Part shown: in pieces, positions 8,650-16,689 of the stretch
Position numbering within the stretch: position 1 is the stretch's first letter
How the letters are laid out: each line of letters opens with the position of its first letter
Assembly: GCF_001297775.1 (NCBI RefSeq)
Contig: NZ_LIFX01000002.1
Span: 124,207 to 188,206 of the forward strand
Length of the DNA: 64,000 nt
Origin: Trabulsiella odontotermitis
GTDB taxonomy: Bacteria > Pseudomonadota > Gammaproteobacteria > Enterobacterales > Enterobacteriaceae
Reading direction: 5' to 3'
Made by a program: the position numbers and the translations under genes
Notes under the pieces: generated by a model
What the model was told of the DNA's origin: nothing
Seen by the model: the letters and a program-made list of their open reading frames with translations, nothing else
Databases searched by the model: none

Positions 8650-9387
8650 TTAATACTCTTTACCGGTGACGCGCGGGCGGAAACTCGGCCAGTCGAAGGT
8701 GACGAACAGGCTGTTGCCGAGGCGCATGCGGTCCATCACGCGCTCACCTAACAGGCGGGTCATTTCCTGTGAATTATGGTTGCTCAGCATGCCGGTAGGG
8801 CGTTTGGAGGAGGAGCGACGATCGACGATCTGGTTGATGATCACCTGCTCATAACGGGATTCGTTCTGCATGCCGATCTCGTCGATCACCAGCAAATCCA
8901 CATTGCTGAGATCGCTCAACAACTGCTCTTCGCTGACATCGCGATTGCCAAAGGTGCCTTTCATGGCGGACATGATATCGGCCACAGTGATGATCAGCAC
9001 CGATTTGCCCCGCAGCAGCAGCTCGTTACAGATGGCCGCCGCAAGATGATTTTTGCCGGTGCCGGGTTTGCCGGAAAAGATAAAGCTGGAGATGCTGTCG
9101 TTAAATTCTTCGACATACTGGCGCGCCAGATTGAGCGCATCCAGTTGTCCCTGGCATTCCACCGTGTAGTTATCAAAGGAGCAGTTCTGATGCAGCGGGC
9201 GAATACCCGAGCGGTTAAACGTGCGCTGCATTTTCATCGCCCGGTTTTCACGGGCGATGGCCGCTGAGCGAATTTCCCCCTGCGCTTTCTGCCAGGCGAG
9301 CAGTTCTTCCCCGGTTTTAAACGCGGGTTCAATATGCGCGGGCATCACCTTTTGCAGGCGTTTCATTAAGTCGCCAAGGTTTTTCAT
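8650..9387 (-). CDS. dnaC: DNA replication protein DnaC, helicase loader
   Basis: This 245-residue AAA+ ATPase loads the DnaB helicase onto single-stranded DNA at oriC and at restarted forks. The N-terminal about 50 residues form the DnaB-binding arm. Walker A is GKPGTGKNH (about 104-112) and Walker B is LLVIDEI. The length and sequence follow E. coli DnaC closely. It overlaps the end of dnaT by 4 bp (ATGA), indicating translational coupling in a dnaT-dnaC operon. Confidence 0.98.
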   Translation of the reverse strand: MKNLGDLMKRLQKVMPAHIEPAFKTGEELLAWQKAQGEIRSAAIARENRAMKMQRTFNRSGIRPLHQNCSFDNYTVECQGQLDALNLARQYVEEFNDSISSFIFSGKPGTGKNHLAAAICNELLLRGKSVLIITVADIMSAMKGTFGNRDVSEEQLLSDLSNVDLLVIDEIGMQNESRYEQVIINQIVDRRSSSKRPTGMLSNHNSQEMTRLLGERVMDRMRLGNSLFVTFDWPSFRPRVTGKEY

Positions 9388-9929
9388 TTTGCTCCCCTGA
9401 ATCCAAACGGAATCGATTTATCCGGCTCTGACATCATGCTGTTATCGCGGGGCGGTTGTCCACCGCTGCTGGCGCGGCCTGTCTGAATGCTGCGGGCCAG
9501 CTTTTGCTGCCATTGCACGTGGTGGAACACTTTTCCTTCCGCCTGCCAGTAGGTGATGAACGACGCCAGCTCTTCCGGCGTCGCCGGGGCGCTCAGCGCA
9601 ATGCCCCACAGTGCGGCGAGACGCGGAAAATCGTCATCAGGACGCCAGTCGGGATACATGGCGAATTTCCCCATCGGCACGGCAACCGGCACCGGCGCGG
9701 GGTCGGCAAACAACTGCGCATCCAGCGTGACATCGCTACCGGGGCGCGACAACTTTTCTTCCAGCGCCAGCAACTGCGCCAGACGTTCAGGCGTCAGCGC
9801 ATAAAACGCGGGGGCGTTATTGGCGAAAACCGCAATGGCGCCGCCTTCAGCCTGTGCCAGTATCGTGGCGTGATTATCCACTAAGGCGTCAATACCGATG
9901 ACCTCGGAAGTCAAAATACGAGAAGTCAT
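9384..9929 (-). CDS. dnaT: Primosomal protein DnaT (protein i)
   Basis: This 181-residue protein is two residues longer than I recall for E. coli DnaT. DnaT joins PriA and PriB at stalled forks and helps bring in the DnaB-DnaC complex. The N-terminal half ([20 protein letters not shown]) carries the trimerisation domain, a Pro/Ala-rich linker sits around residues 80-95, and the C-terminal DNA-binding domain contains the [10 protein letters not shown] and [16 protein letters not shown] segments. It is the first gene of a two-gene primosome operon with dnaC. Confidence 0.96.
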   Translation of the reverse strand: MTSRILTSEVIGIDALVDNHATILAQAEGGAIAVFANNAPAFYALTPERLAQLLALEEKLSRPGSDVTLDAQLFADPAPVPVAVPMGKFAMYPDWRPDDDFPRLAALWGIALSAPATPEELASFITYWQAEGKVFHHVQWQQKLARSIQTGRASSGGQPPRDNSMMSEPDKSIPFGFRGAK

Positions 9930-10025
9930 ATCACCATCTCAACACAGAAAGATAACGGAGAAGACGCGGAGAGTCCGCAACTGAATACTGGCACATAGTA
10001 GCACAGAGAGAAGGGGAACCGGCAC

Positions 10026-10046
10026 ACCCTCTCTGTGCGAGAGGGT
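10026..10046 (-). terminator. Possible terminator after the ohr-like gene
   Basis: Perfect 8-bp stem ACCCTCTC / GAGAGGGT with a 5-nt loop, 13 bp past the stop of the peroxidase gene at 10060. It lacks a T-run. Confidence 0.4.
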
Positions 10047-10059
10047 GGCGGGAAGAACG

Positions 10060-10488
10060 TCAGGCGATGATATTCAGGGTCACATCGATATTATTGCGGG
10101 TGGCGTTGGAGTACGGGCAAACGATATGCGCGGCATCCACCAGTTTTTTCGCCTCAGCTTCGTCCATGCCAGGCAGATGAATATTCAGTTTGGCTTCAAT
10201 ACCAAAACCGGTCGGCAGCGGTCCGATACCCACTTCGCCTTCAATAAACGCGTCTTTGGGTATGGCGATTTTGTCGCGCCCGGCAACGAATTTCATTGCC
10301 CCGAGGAAGCAGGCGGAATAACCCGCGGCGAACAGCTGTTCCGGGTTGGTGACTTCGCCGCCTGCGCCGCCCATTTCTTTCGGCACGCCCAGTTTCACGT
10401 CTAACACGCCGTCAGAGGAGACAGCACGACCATCACGCCCTCCGGTCGCTTTAGCTTTGGCGGTGTAGACCACTTTTTCTAATGACAT
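10060..10488 (-). CDS. Ohr/OsmC family organic hydroperoxide reductase
   Basis: The protein has 142 residues. I chose the ATG at 10488, which has a GAGGAAC ribosome-binding site, over an upstream in-frame start. Ohr enzymes reduce organic hydroperoxides with a two-cysteine mechanism and are recycled by lipoylated proteins. The reactive Cys60 (FAAGYSACF) and resolving Cys124 ([11 protein letters not shown]) are both present, as are Arg20 and the conserved [18 protein letters not shown] stretch. The length and ALPxG-type pattern fit Ohr better than OsmC. E. coli K-12 has no gene here between yjjB and dnaT. It is single, with no OhrR-type regulator in the window. Confidence 0.9.
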   Translation of the reverse strand: MSLEKVVYTAKAKATGGRDGRAVSSDGVLDVKLGVPKEMGGAGGEVTNPEQLFAAGYSACFLGAMKFVAGRDKIAIPKDAFIEGEVGIGPLPTGFGIEAKLNIHLPGMDEAEAKKLVDAAHIVCPYSNATRNNIDVTLNIIA

Positions 10489-10584
10489 AACAGGTTCCTC
10501 ATTGCATGTTGAACAGAAGATCGATCCCATTTTTATGGATTGTTAACATGTAATGATAGTCCCTGTGTGCGATGCTGCCGCCCG

Positions 10585-11058
10585 TCAGACGCGCGGACGT
10601 TTCCGGTAAAGCCATAGCCCAGGCACGGAAAGCCCGATGGACAGGGCGCCGACGATGGATGAGGCTTTCAGAAAATTACTGATTAAAAGTTCCATCAGCT
10701 CAGGCGAATAGCCAAAGTGGCTGATTTTCACCGCTGACACCATCGCGGTATACGCAGAAATACCGGGGAACATCGGGATCACCGCGGCGACGGTAAAAAT
10801 TTTCGGATGCGCGAGATACCAGCGGGACCACTGAATACCGATGCTGCCAACCAGCATCGATGACACAAACGTGGACCACTCGATGTTAAACCCGGCGGTC
10901 ATCATTACCATGCGTGAGCTGTGACCAATCGCCCCCAGCAGTGCGCACCAGGGTAGCGCGCGTTGTGGCACGTTGAACACCAGCGCGAAACCCACGGCGG
11001 GGATCGCCGACAGGACGATGTCCTGCGCCAGTGCGAGCAGAAAATCAATTACGCCCAT
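10585..11058 (-). CDS. yjjB: YjjB, small subunit of the YjjPB succinate exporter
   Basis: The product has 157 residues starting at the ATG at 11058 ([13 protein letters not shown]), matching E. coli YjjB exactly in length. It is a hydrophobic protein of the ThrE family C-terminal type, with about four to five membrane segments, the motif [14 protein letters not shown] and a short basic tail YRKRPRV. YjjB and YjjP together are reported to export succinate. Its start overlaps the end of yjjP by 10 bp, so the two are translated as a pair. Confidence 0.95.
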   Translation of the reverse strand: MGVIDFLLALAQDIVLSAIPAVGFALVFNVPQRALPWCALLGAIGHSSRMVMMTAGFNIEWSTFVSSMLVGSIGIQWSRWYLAHPKIFTVAAVIPMFPGISAYTAMVSAVKISHFGYSPELMELLISNFLKASSIVGALSIGLSVPGLWLYRKRPRV

Positions 11059-11825
11059 CCCGGAAGCCCCCATAACGTCATCGACATCACGACGCCAATA
11101 CAGGTCGCCAGTGTCAGCAGGCTGGCAATCGCCCAACGCGCCAGACCGGTGTTGATGTGCCCTTTAAACATATCCGCCACCGCGTTAATCAATGGAAAAC
11201 CGGGGACGAGCAGCAATACGCTCGCCGCCATCGCAATGGTCGGCGTATGCGCAAAAAGGGGAAGTCGCAGCAGCAACCCCGAGACAGTGGTGGCGACAAA
11301 AGCGGTAATACAGAAGCTGATTTGCGGATGGATGGCGTGTTTGGTCAGAAGTCTGCGGGCGTACATTGCGACGGTACTGGCGAAGAAGGTAATCACCGCG
11401 CCATCCCAGCCGCCGTTGTTCAGCTTACAGAAACAGGCGCAGGAGAGACCCACCATCAACACCACCAGCCAGCCGGGGTAACGTAGTGGGCGAATATTCG
11501 CAAAGCGCTTTTCAACGTCTTTATAGTCCAGCAGGTTATGCTCGGCCATGATGACGATGTGCTGTACCTCCGTGACGATGTGCATGTTAATGCCGCGATC
11601 GGTATTTTTGCGGGTGGAGGTCAGACAATGCCCGTCTTTAATCGTGGCAAGGACGATGGCATTCGCGGAAATCGCGCTTTCCACGCTGTCCATACCGAGC
11701 GCCAGCCCCAGACGGGTGGATAGTTCTTCGACCAGCGCGCTTTCCGCGCCGTGCTGCAATAAAAAAAGGCCGCACTGGATACACAAGCGCGTGACCTGTC
11801 GCTGTTCATCTTGCTCAACTTCCAT
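11049..11825 (-). CDS. yjjP: YjjP, large subunit of the YjjPB succinate exporter
   Basis: This 258-residue protein has a soluble N-terminal domain (about 1-110, with [15 protein letters not shown] and the conserved [14 protein letters not shown] segment) followed by about five membrane helices. [21 protein letters not shown] is the conserved membrane motif of the ThrE/YjjP family. It lies upstream of and overlaps yjjB. The pair is divergent from yjjQ across a 431-bp AT-rich region. Confidence 0.95.
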   Translation of the reverse strand: MEVEQDEQRQVTRLCIQCGLFLLQHGAESALVEELSTRLGLALGMDSVESAISANAIVLATIKDGHCLTSTRKNTDRGINMHIVTEVQHIVIMAEHNLLDYKDVEKRFANIRPLRYPGWLVVLMVGLSCACFCKLNNGGWDGAVITFFASTVAMYARRLLTKHAIHPQISFCITAFVATTVSGLLLRLPLFAHTPTIAMAASVLLLVPGFPLINAVADMFKGHINTGLARWAIASLLTLATCIGVVMSMTLWGLPGWA

Positions 11826-12256
11826 GACTCACTCTGCCGTCAGGCGCGCTGGGGAGGTGCGCGCAATGGAATACTTTTACCTGAAGCGCCGCAGACGGTC
11901 TTCTGGTTGAGATCAAACAATGTGCAAAAAACGCGGTTGTGCCATGACGGAACACGTCTTATCCGCAATAAACGCATCTTTTACACTTTCCCTTAATATA
12001 TATCGGCTGAGAATTAACTGACAAATGAGGATATTTAATTTTACTAATTATCGTTTTTATATTTTCTAATCCGTACACGATTAATTTTTTATCCCCGATG
12101 TGAGATAGTGCCTGGGCGATTCTCTCAGAGATTCAGCCATTATTTTATTTATTCACTAAATAAATGATTCATTGCACATGTTGTGCAATGTGTTGTTCTT
12201 CTTTTCTGGTTATATGTCCTTAATGTTGCAAAAAATGTGCGGGAGGCGGAGATTTT
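11826..12256. promoter_or_regulatory. AT-rich divergent control region yjjP / yjjQ
   Basis: The 431-bp intergenic region has no supportable ORF. The half nearest yjjQ (about 11990-12240) is strongly AT-rich. In E. coli the yjjQ-bglJ promoter is silenced by H-NS and activated by LeuO, and this sequence looks like suitable H-NS DNA. One clear dyad is present at 12171-12189 and is listed separately. Confidence 0.55.
12171..12189. promoter_or_regulatory. Perfect dyad upstream of yjjQ
   Basis: ATTGCACA and TGTGCAAT form 8-bp perfect inverted arms around a 3-bp centre, 68 bp before the yjjQ start. It has the size and symmetry of an operator for a dimeric regulator. I cannot assign the protein. Confidence 0.45.
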
Positions 12257-12976
12257 ATGCGAGCGGGATGCTGCAATTACGGAATTATTATTAGTAAATC
12301 ACCGGTCGTTCAGGTGGGGCTGCACGGCATTATTCGTGACAACTTACCCGACTACGAAATGACGTACTGTGGCTCACACGAGGAACTGACGCTGCTGCAA
12401 CTGCGGCGCGCCATGCTGGTGGTGGTTGAGCTGACGGGCGATAGCCATCAGGCGCGCAGCCTTTGCGCCCAATATTATTCGCTGATTTCCCAGTACCGGG
12501 ACATCCACTGGGTTTTCCTGGTATCGCGCACCTGCTACCCCTTCGCGGTGGAGTATTTGCTGCGCCCGGAAAGCACGTTGCTGTCTGATGCGGAACCGGT
12601 GGAGCAACTGGCGCGGGTGTTTCGTGGCGGACTGGCTTCTGCGGAACGGATCAGCCAGACGCTGCTCAGCCCTGCGGAAACAGACGAATACGATGATGAC
12701 GAGCAGGACGTCCTGACGATTTCCGAACGCAAAGTGTTGCGTCTGCTGGCAAAGGGGTGGTGCATCAACCAAATCGCCTCCCTGTTGAAGAAAAGCAACA
12801 AAACCATCAGCGCGCAGAAAAATAGCGCCATGCGCCGTCTGGCTTTGCGCAGTAATGCGGAAATGTACGCATGGATTAACAGCTCGCGAGGAATGAAGGA
12901 GCTGAATTTATTCGCTGTTTATGGAGAACAGGAAGAATGGAAAATGACGCACACCAGCGACATGTCGCTATCGTAG
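12257..12976 (+). CDS. yjjQ: LuxR-family regulator YjjQ
   Basis: The protein has 239 residues. It has an N-terminal receiver-like domain without an obvious phosphorylation site and a C-terminal LuxR/FixJ helix-turn-helix at about residues 160-220 ([20 protein letters not shown]). In E. coli YjjQ works with RcsB and represses motility and capsule genes. The ATG follows a good GGGAGGCGGAG ribosome-binding site. It overlaps bglJ by 40 bp, so the two form one operon. Confidence 0.92.
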   Translation: MRAGCCNYGIIISKSPVVQVGLHGIIRDNLPDYEMTYCGSHEELTLLQLRRAMLVVVELTGDSHQARSLCAQYYSLISQYRDIHWVFLVSRTCYPFAVEYLLRPESTLLSDAEPVEQLARVFRGGLASAERISQTLLSPAETDEYDDDEQDVLTISERKVLRLLAKGWCINQIASLLKKSNKTISAQKNSAMRRLALRSNAEMYAWINSSRGMKELNLFAVYGEQEEWKMTHTSDMSLS

Positions 12977-13620
12977 AACGCTGTACTTTGACCGAAGCGG
13001 GTCTTTGCCATTTATTCCACCAGTCATCCGATGGCCGTTACGTTATCCATCTTTTTCGTACGGTTGAGGCTCTCAACGCGGCGCTGGCCCGACAACCGTT
13101 CTGGGCCGTCATTTACTCGCTCTCCGGGGGGCGAGAGTTGCGTCAGGAAAGCTTGCTGTGCCTGAACGCCGTCTCACAATCACACCCCGAGACGAAACGC
13201 ATTGTGCTGACCAATAACGCCGACGAAGCGCTGCTGATCCGCCATCTGTCTCCCTCGGGGTTGCATGGCATTTTGAGTAAATCAGAGTCGGTCGCCTGGT
13301 TAAGCGAGCGGCTGCTTGCGCTGCTCAACGGCACGCGTCAGGAGAGCGACGACGATCTTAACCAGTGGGTCATGAGTCACAATGGTTGTCTGAGTCCGAC
13401 GGAGCTCGCCATTCTGCGCTATATGACGTACGGCTATTCGATGCCGGAAATCGCCACGCAACTGGCGCGTAATATCAAAACGATACGCGCGCATAAGTTT
13501 AATGCGATGGCCAAGCTGGGCGTAAATTCTGATATGGGGCTGTTAAGCGCGGCCGATATCATCATGCATTTACCCGCCAGCAACGCGGAAGGTCCACGCG
13601 GTCTGGCGGCTAAACTTTAA
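12937..13620 (+). CDS. bglJ: LuxR-family regulator BglJ
   Basis: The 227-residue product closely resembles E. coli BglJ, which forms a heterodimer with RcsB and relieves H-NS silencing, for example at bgl and leuO. The C-terminal helix-turn-helix is at about 140-200 ([37 protein letters not shown]). The start lies inside the end of yjjQ and is preceded by AGGAAGA. It is convergent with the YbaK-like gene, with only 12 bp between the stops. Confidence 0.92.
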   Translation: MENDAHQRHVAIVERCTLTEAGLCHLFHQSSDGRYVIHLFRTVEALNAALARQPFWAVIYSLSGGRELRQESLLCLNAVSQSHPETKRIVLTNNADEALLIRHLSPSGLHGILSKSESVAWLSERLLALLNGTRQESDDDLNQWVMSHNGCLSPTELAILRYMTYGYSMPEIATQLARNIKTIRAHKFNAMAKLGVNSDMGLLSAADIIMHLPASNAEGPRGLAAKL

Positions 13621-13632
13621 CGCTCTGTCAGC

Positions 13633-14091
13633 TTACAGGCAGACGTCAATCCAGGTGGCGTGTGTCAGTTCCGCCATCCGCTCTGGCGAAATCCGCACCG
13701 CGCTGTGGATGCCACCCGCGGCGGGCAGCACTTCCTGATACTGTCTGAGGGACACATCACAGTAGACCGCGAGCGGCGTTTCCAGGCCGAAAGGGCAGAC
13801 GCCGCCGACCGGATGCCCGGTACTGGTGACGACTTCGTCGCTGCTCAGCATGCGGGCTTTTGCGCCAAACGTTGTTTTTAGTTTTTTGTTATCCAGCCGG
13901 GCATCCCCTTTCGCCACCACCAGGATCACCTGATCTTTCACTTTCAGGGACAGTGTTTTGGCAATCTGACCGGGCGCGACATGATGAGCGGCGGCCGCGA
14001 GAGCGACAGTGGCGGTACTCTGGTTGAGTTCTATAATTTCAATTTCGGGGGCGTGTTCAGCGAAAAATTGCCTTACGGACTGCAAACTCAC
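13633..14091 (-). CDS. YbaK/ProX-type aminoacyl-tRNA deacylase
   Basis: This 152-residue single-domain protein belongs to the YbaK/EbsC superfamily, which hydrolyses mischarged aminoacyl-tRNA in trans. The typical features are the QIAKTLSLKVKDQVILVVAKGDARLDNKKL strand-helix region with its conserved Lys, and VTSTGHPVGGVCPFGL near residues 90-105, the substrate-pocket GxxxGGVxP motif. The aminoacyl substrate cannot be told from the sequence. It has no counterpart at this spot in E. coli K-12. It is divergent from the PTS IIC gene across 325 bp. Confidence 0.85.
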   Translation of the reverse strand: MSLQSVRQFFAEHAPEIEIIELNQSTATVALAAAAHHVAPGQIAKTLSLKVKDQVILVVAKGDARLDNKKLKTTFGAKARMLSSDEVVTSTGHPVGGVCPFGLETPLAVYCDVSLRQYQEVLPAAGGIHSAVRISPERMAELTHATWIDVCL

Positions 14092-14416
14092 GTTTTTATC
14101 TCCATAAAAAGGTTATCGCAAATCTGGCACAAGCGGATAGTCGCTGTAAATATCCGTCGTAATAATTCCATAACATGCCGATTTCTCGATCCTCTTCACA
14201 ATCGCTGCAACCGGTTACAGTAACCGGTTGCAGTCAGCGCCGCGGCGATTAATACTCATTCTGTAACTTCCTCTGTAATCACATAATTAGAGCCGTGTAT
14301 GAAACGTAACCTACTGAGCATTACCGCCGGGTGGTCCGGCGTGCCAGGCAGTTCACCGCATGGCAATAAACTATTAATCGCTGTGCTACTGCCTATGGCC
14401 TGTCAGGAGAGCTGCT
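14092..14416. promoter_or_regulatory. Divergent control region, YbaK-like gene / PTS IIC
   Basis: This 325-bp region holds a perfect double operator (14205-14233), a possible weak promoter in which TTGCAG at 14228-14233 and TAATAC at 14250-14255 are 16 bp apart, and a short ORF running into the PTS gene (14299-14427). The remainder shows nothing recognisable. Confidence 0.55.
14205..14233. promoter_or_regulatory. Overlapping pair of LacI-family-type operators
   Basis: CTGCAACCGGTTAC at 14205-14218 is followed, after one base, by its exact reverse complement at 14220-14233. Each half contains the self-complementary core AACCGGTT and extends to a near-palindromic 16-mer CTGYAACCGGTTRCAG. The CG-centred ACCGGT core resembles LacI/GalR-family operators such as those of AscG and GntR. 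The right arm ends at a possible -35 element. No LacI-type regulator is encoded in the window. Confidence 0.7.
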
Positions 14417-14427
14417 ATGTCTGCTAA
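14299..14427 (+). CDS. Candidate upstream ORF / leader peptide overlapping PTS IIC start
   Basis: This is a 42-codon ORF beginning MKRNLLSITAGWSG and ending QESCYVC, with a moderately hydrophobic middle (KLLIAVLLPMAC). Its stop lies 8 bp beyond the first base of the PTS IIC start codon, and the AGGAG ribosome-binding site of the IIC gene is inside its coding sequence. That geometry would couple translation of the two. Its own ribosome-binding site is weak. I know no homologue, so this may be chance. Confidence 0.3.
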   Translation: MKRNLLSITAGWSGVPGSSPHGNKLLIAVLLPMACQESCYVC

Positions 14428-15760
14428 CCATGCTGCGTTTAATCTGATATTCCGGTTTGTTGAAAATTACGTCAGTCCCGTCGCCGGTCGTATTTCGTCC
14501 CAGCGCCATGTCATGGCGATCCGTGACGGCTTTATTTCCGCGATGCCATTCATGATTGTGGGTTCCTTCCTGTTGGTCTTTGCCTATCCGCCGTTTTCCC
14601 CGGACACCACCTGGGGTTTCGCCCGCGCGTGGCTGGATCTGGCGAAAGAGTATGAAGGGCGCATCCTCACACCGTTCGATATGACAATGGGGATCATGTC
14701 CATTTATATTTGTGCTGCCATCGCTTACAACCTCGGCAAGCACTATGAAAAATCGCATCAACTTGATCCCTTCATGTGCGCCATGCTGTCGATTATGGCG
14801 TTTTTGCTGGTGGCCGCGCCGAAAACCAACGGTACGCTGCCGGTAGACAGCCTCGGCGGGACGGGGATTTTCACCGCTATTCTGGTGGCGCTCTATTGCG
14901 TGGAAATGATGCGTTTCCTGCGCGTGCGCAATATTGGCATTCGCCTGCCGGACCAGGTGCCGCCGATGATCAAAAACTCTTTTGATTTGCTGATCCCGGT
15001 GCTGGTGGTGGTGTTGACGCTGTACCCGTTGAGTCTGCTGATTCAGAGCCAGTTTGGCATGCTGATCCCGCAGGCCATCATGGCTATCTTTAAACCGCTG
15101 GTCGCCGCGGCCGATTCGCTGCCAGCTATTTTACTGGCGGTACTGATTGGTCACCTGCTGTGGTTCGCGGGCATCCACGGGGCGGCGATTGTCTCCGGTA
15201 TGCTGCAGATGTTCTGGCTGACCAACCTGGGTATGAACCAGACCGCACTGGCGCAGGGCGCGCCGCTGCCGCACATCTTTATGGAAGCCTTCTGGACCTT
15301 CTTCATCGTGGTTGGCGGTTCCGGCGCGACGATGGGGCTGGTGATCTGTTACCTGCGCAGTCGCTCGGTACATTTACGATCCATCGGTCGTCTGAGCGTG
15401 GTGCCCAGTATTTTTAATATCAACGAACCGGTCATTTTCGGTACGCCAATCGTCATGAACCCGGTGTTCTTTATTCCGTTCCTGTTAGCGCCAATGATCA
15501 ACGCCATCATCGCCTGGGCCGCGATGAAACTGGATCTGATTGGTCGGGTAATTTCCGTGGTGCCCTGGACGGCGCCAGCGCCGATTGGCGGGGCGTGGGC
15601 ATTAGGCTGGGATTTCCGTGCGGCGATTCTGGTAGTGATTCTGGCCTGCGTGTCCGCAGTCATTTATTACCCGTTCTTTAAGGTTTATGAGAAACAACTG
15701 CTGGCGCAGGAAGACGCCGAAGCACAACGTGCCGAAGAAGAGAACCAACAGGCGGCATAA
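14417..15760 (+). CDS. PTS sugar permease, EIIC component (lactose/cellobiose family)
   Basis: The 447-residue integral membrane protein has about ten hydrophobic segments. IRDGFISAMPFMIVGSFLL at the N-terminus and the substrate-site motif FNINEPVIFGTPIVMNP near residue 335 identify the lactose/N,N'-diacetylchitobiose/cellobiose EIIC family. It would carry a beta-glucoside or similar sugar across the membrane with phosphorylation. No EIIA, EIIB or glycosidase gene lies beside it, so it must use domains encoded elsewhere or act differently. The Glu/Gln-rich C-terminal tail is cytoplasmic. It is probably controlled by the operator pair upstream. Confidence 0.9.
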   Translation: MSANHAAFNLIFRFVENYVSPVAGRISSQRHVMAIRDGFISAMPFMIVGSFLLVFAYPPFSPDTTWGFARAWLDLAKEYEGRILTPFDMTMGIMSIYICAAIAYNLGKHYEKSHQLDPFMCAMLSIMAFLLVAAPKTNGTLPVDSLGGTGIFTAILVALYCVEMMRFLRVRNIGIRLPDQVPPMIKNSFDLLIPVLVVVLTLYPLSLLIQSQFGMLIPQAIMAIFKPLVAAADSLPAILLAVLIGHLLWFAGIHGAAIVSGMLQMFWLTNLGMNQTALAQGAPLPHIFMEAFWTFFIVVGGSGATMGLVICYLRSRSVHLRSIGRLSVVPSIFNINEPVIFGTPIVMNPVFFIPFLLAPMINAIIAWAAMKLDLIGRVISVVPWTAPAPIGGAWALGWDFRAAILVVILACVSAVIYYPFFKVYEKQLLAQEDAEAQRAEEENQQAA

Positions 15761-15773
15761 ACGAGATATCCGG

Positions 15774-15790
15774 CGGCAGGGTGGCTGCCG
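15774..15790. terminator. Weak hairpin between PTS IIC and fhuF
   Basis: CGGCAG / CTGCCG stem with a 5-nt loop lies between the two convergent stops. It lacks a clear T-run. Confidence 0.35.
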
Positions 15791-15799
15791 GGTGTTGGG

Positions 15800-16588
15800 T
15801 TATTTCAGCGTACAGTCACCGCACTGCTGGACATCCGGCAGGCGGTAACGCTGGCAACAGGTGCGGCGAACCAGCAAACCGTCGCGCGGTACAACGGTGC
15901 GCCAGAGCGGGTTGTCCTGCCCGTCAGAGAGCTGTTTTTCAAAGAAGCAGCGATGACGCAGCGTATCAAGCAATGCATCACCCAACAGAGTTTTCATTTC
16001 CCCCAGATACCAGTGGATCAGATAACCGGTATTGCTCCAGATAAGCTTCGCGTTAATCTCACCGGTGGCTGCCAGCGCATCAACCACGGGCATCAGTGCG
16101 CGCGTGATCAGCGTCTCCAGACGATCGGCAGGCGATAACAGGCTGGTGAAACGATCGTGGTGCACGTCAATCCAGAAACAGGCCGCACGGCCGGTCTCAT
16201 GAAATTCGACATGGAAATGTTCCGGGGCGAGCGAGAGAGTCTGCTCTTCGGTGAGTAGCGCCAGCATCAGCGGCGGTACCAGCAGGCCGATGTACCATTG
16301 CGCCCAGAGCGAAATCAGCGGTTTGTTTTCGCGGGTGAGCGTCGGCTGGTTACGGTAAATATGGTCAGAATAGGTCGCCAGCAGGGAGCTCAGTTCGCCA
16401 GGGCGAGTCCACTGCGCCAGGGTTTTCGCCTGATGCGGCGGCGTTTCATCAAGACGGATGAAATCCAGCAAATGCGGGCGCAGTTCGGTGATTTTTTCCC
16501 GCACGGAAACCGCCAGCGCGCTTTCCGGTGAAGGAAGTGGCGTTCGCCAGATGATGTCGGCTGCGAGGGTCGCGGAACGAAATGCCAT
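15800..16588 (-). CDS. fhuF: Ferric siderophore reductase FhuF
   Basis: This 262-residue cytoplasmic [2Fe-2S] protein reduces iron in hydroxamate siderophores after import. The iron-sulfur ligands are the unusual C-terminal set Cys244-Cys245-x10-Cys256-x2-Cys259 (RTCCQRYRLPDVQQCGDC), four residues from the end. Length and motif equal E. coli FhuF. A Fur-box-like site lies just upstream, as expected for an iron-repressed gene. Confidence 0.97.
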   Translation of the reverse strand: MAFRSATLAADIIWRTPLPSPESALAVSVREKITELRPHLLDFIRLDETPPHQAKTLAQWTRPGELSSLLATYSDHIYRNQPTLTRENKPLISLWAQWYIGLLVPPLMLALLTEEQTLSLAPEHFHVEFHETGRAACFWIDVHHDRFTSLLSPADRLETLITRALMPVVDALAATGEINAKLIWSNTGYLIHWYLGEMKTLLGDALLDTLRHRCFFEKQLSDGQDNPLWRTVVPRDGLLVRRTCCQRYRLPDVQQCGDCTLK

Positions 16589-16610
16589 AGGATTGCTGGA
16601 TACAAATCTA

Positions 16611-16629
16611 AATGATAATGATTGCCAAT
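16611..16629 (-). promoter_or_regulatory. Fur box upstream of fhuF
   Basis: On the minus strand GGCAATCATTATC matches 11 of 13 positions of the GATAATCATTATC part of the Fur consensus, 23-41 bp before the fhuF start codon. Confidence 0.75.
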
Positions 16630-16689
16630 CCTAGCTATAGATAATAACAATCGCAAGGCTTTTATCGCCAGCGCGTGACGGGGCTGTTG

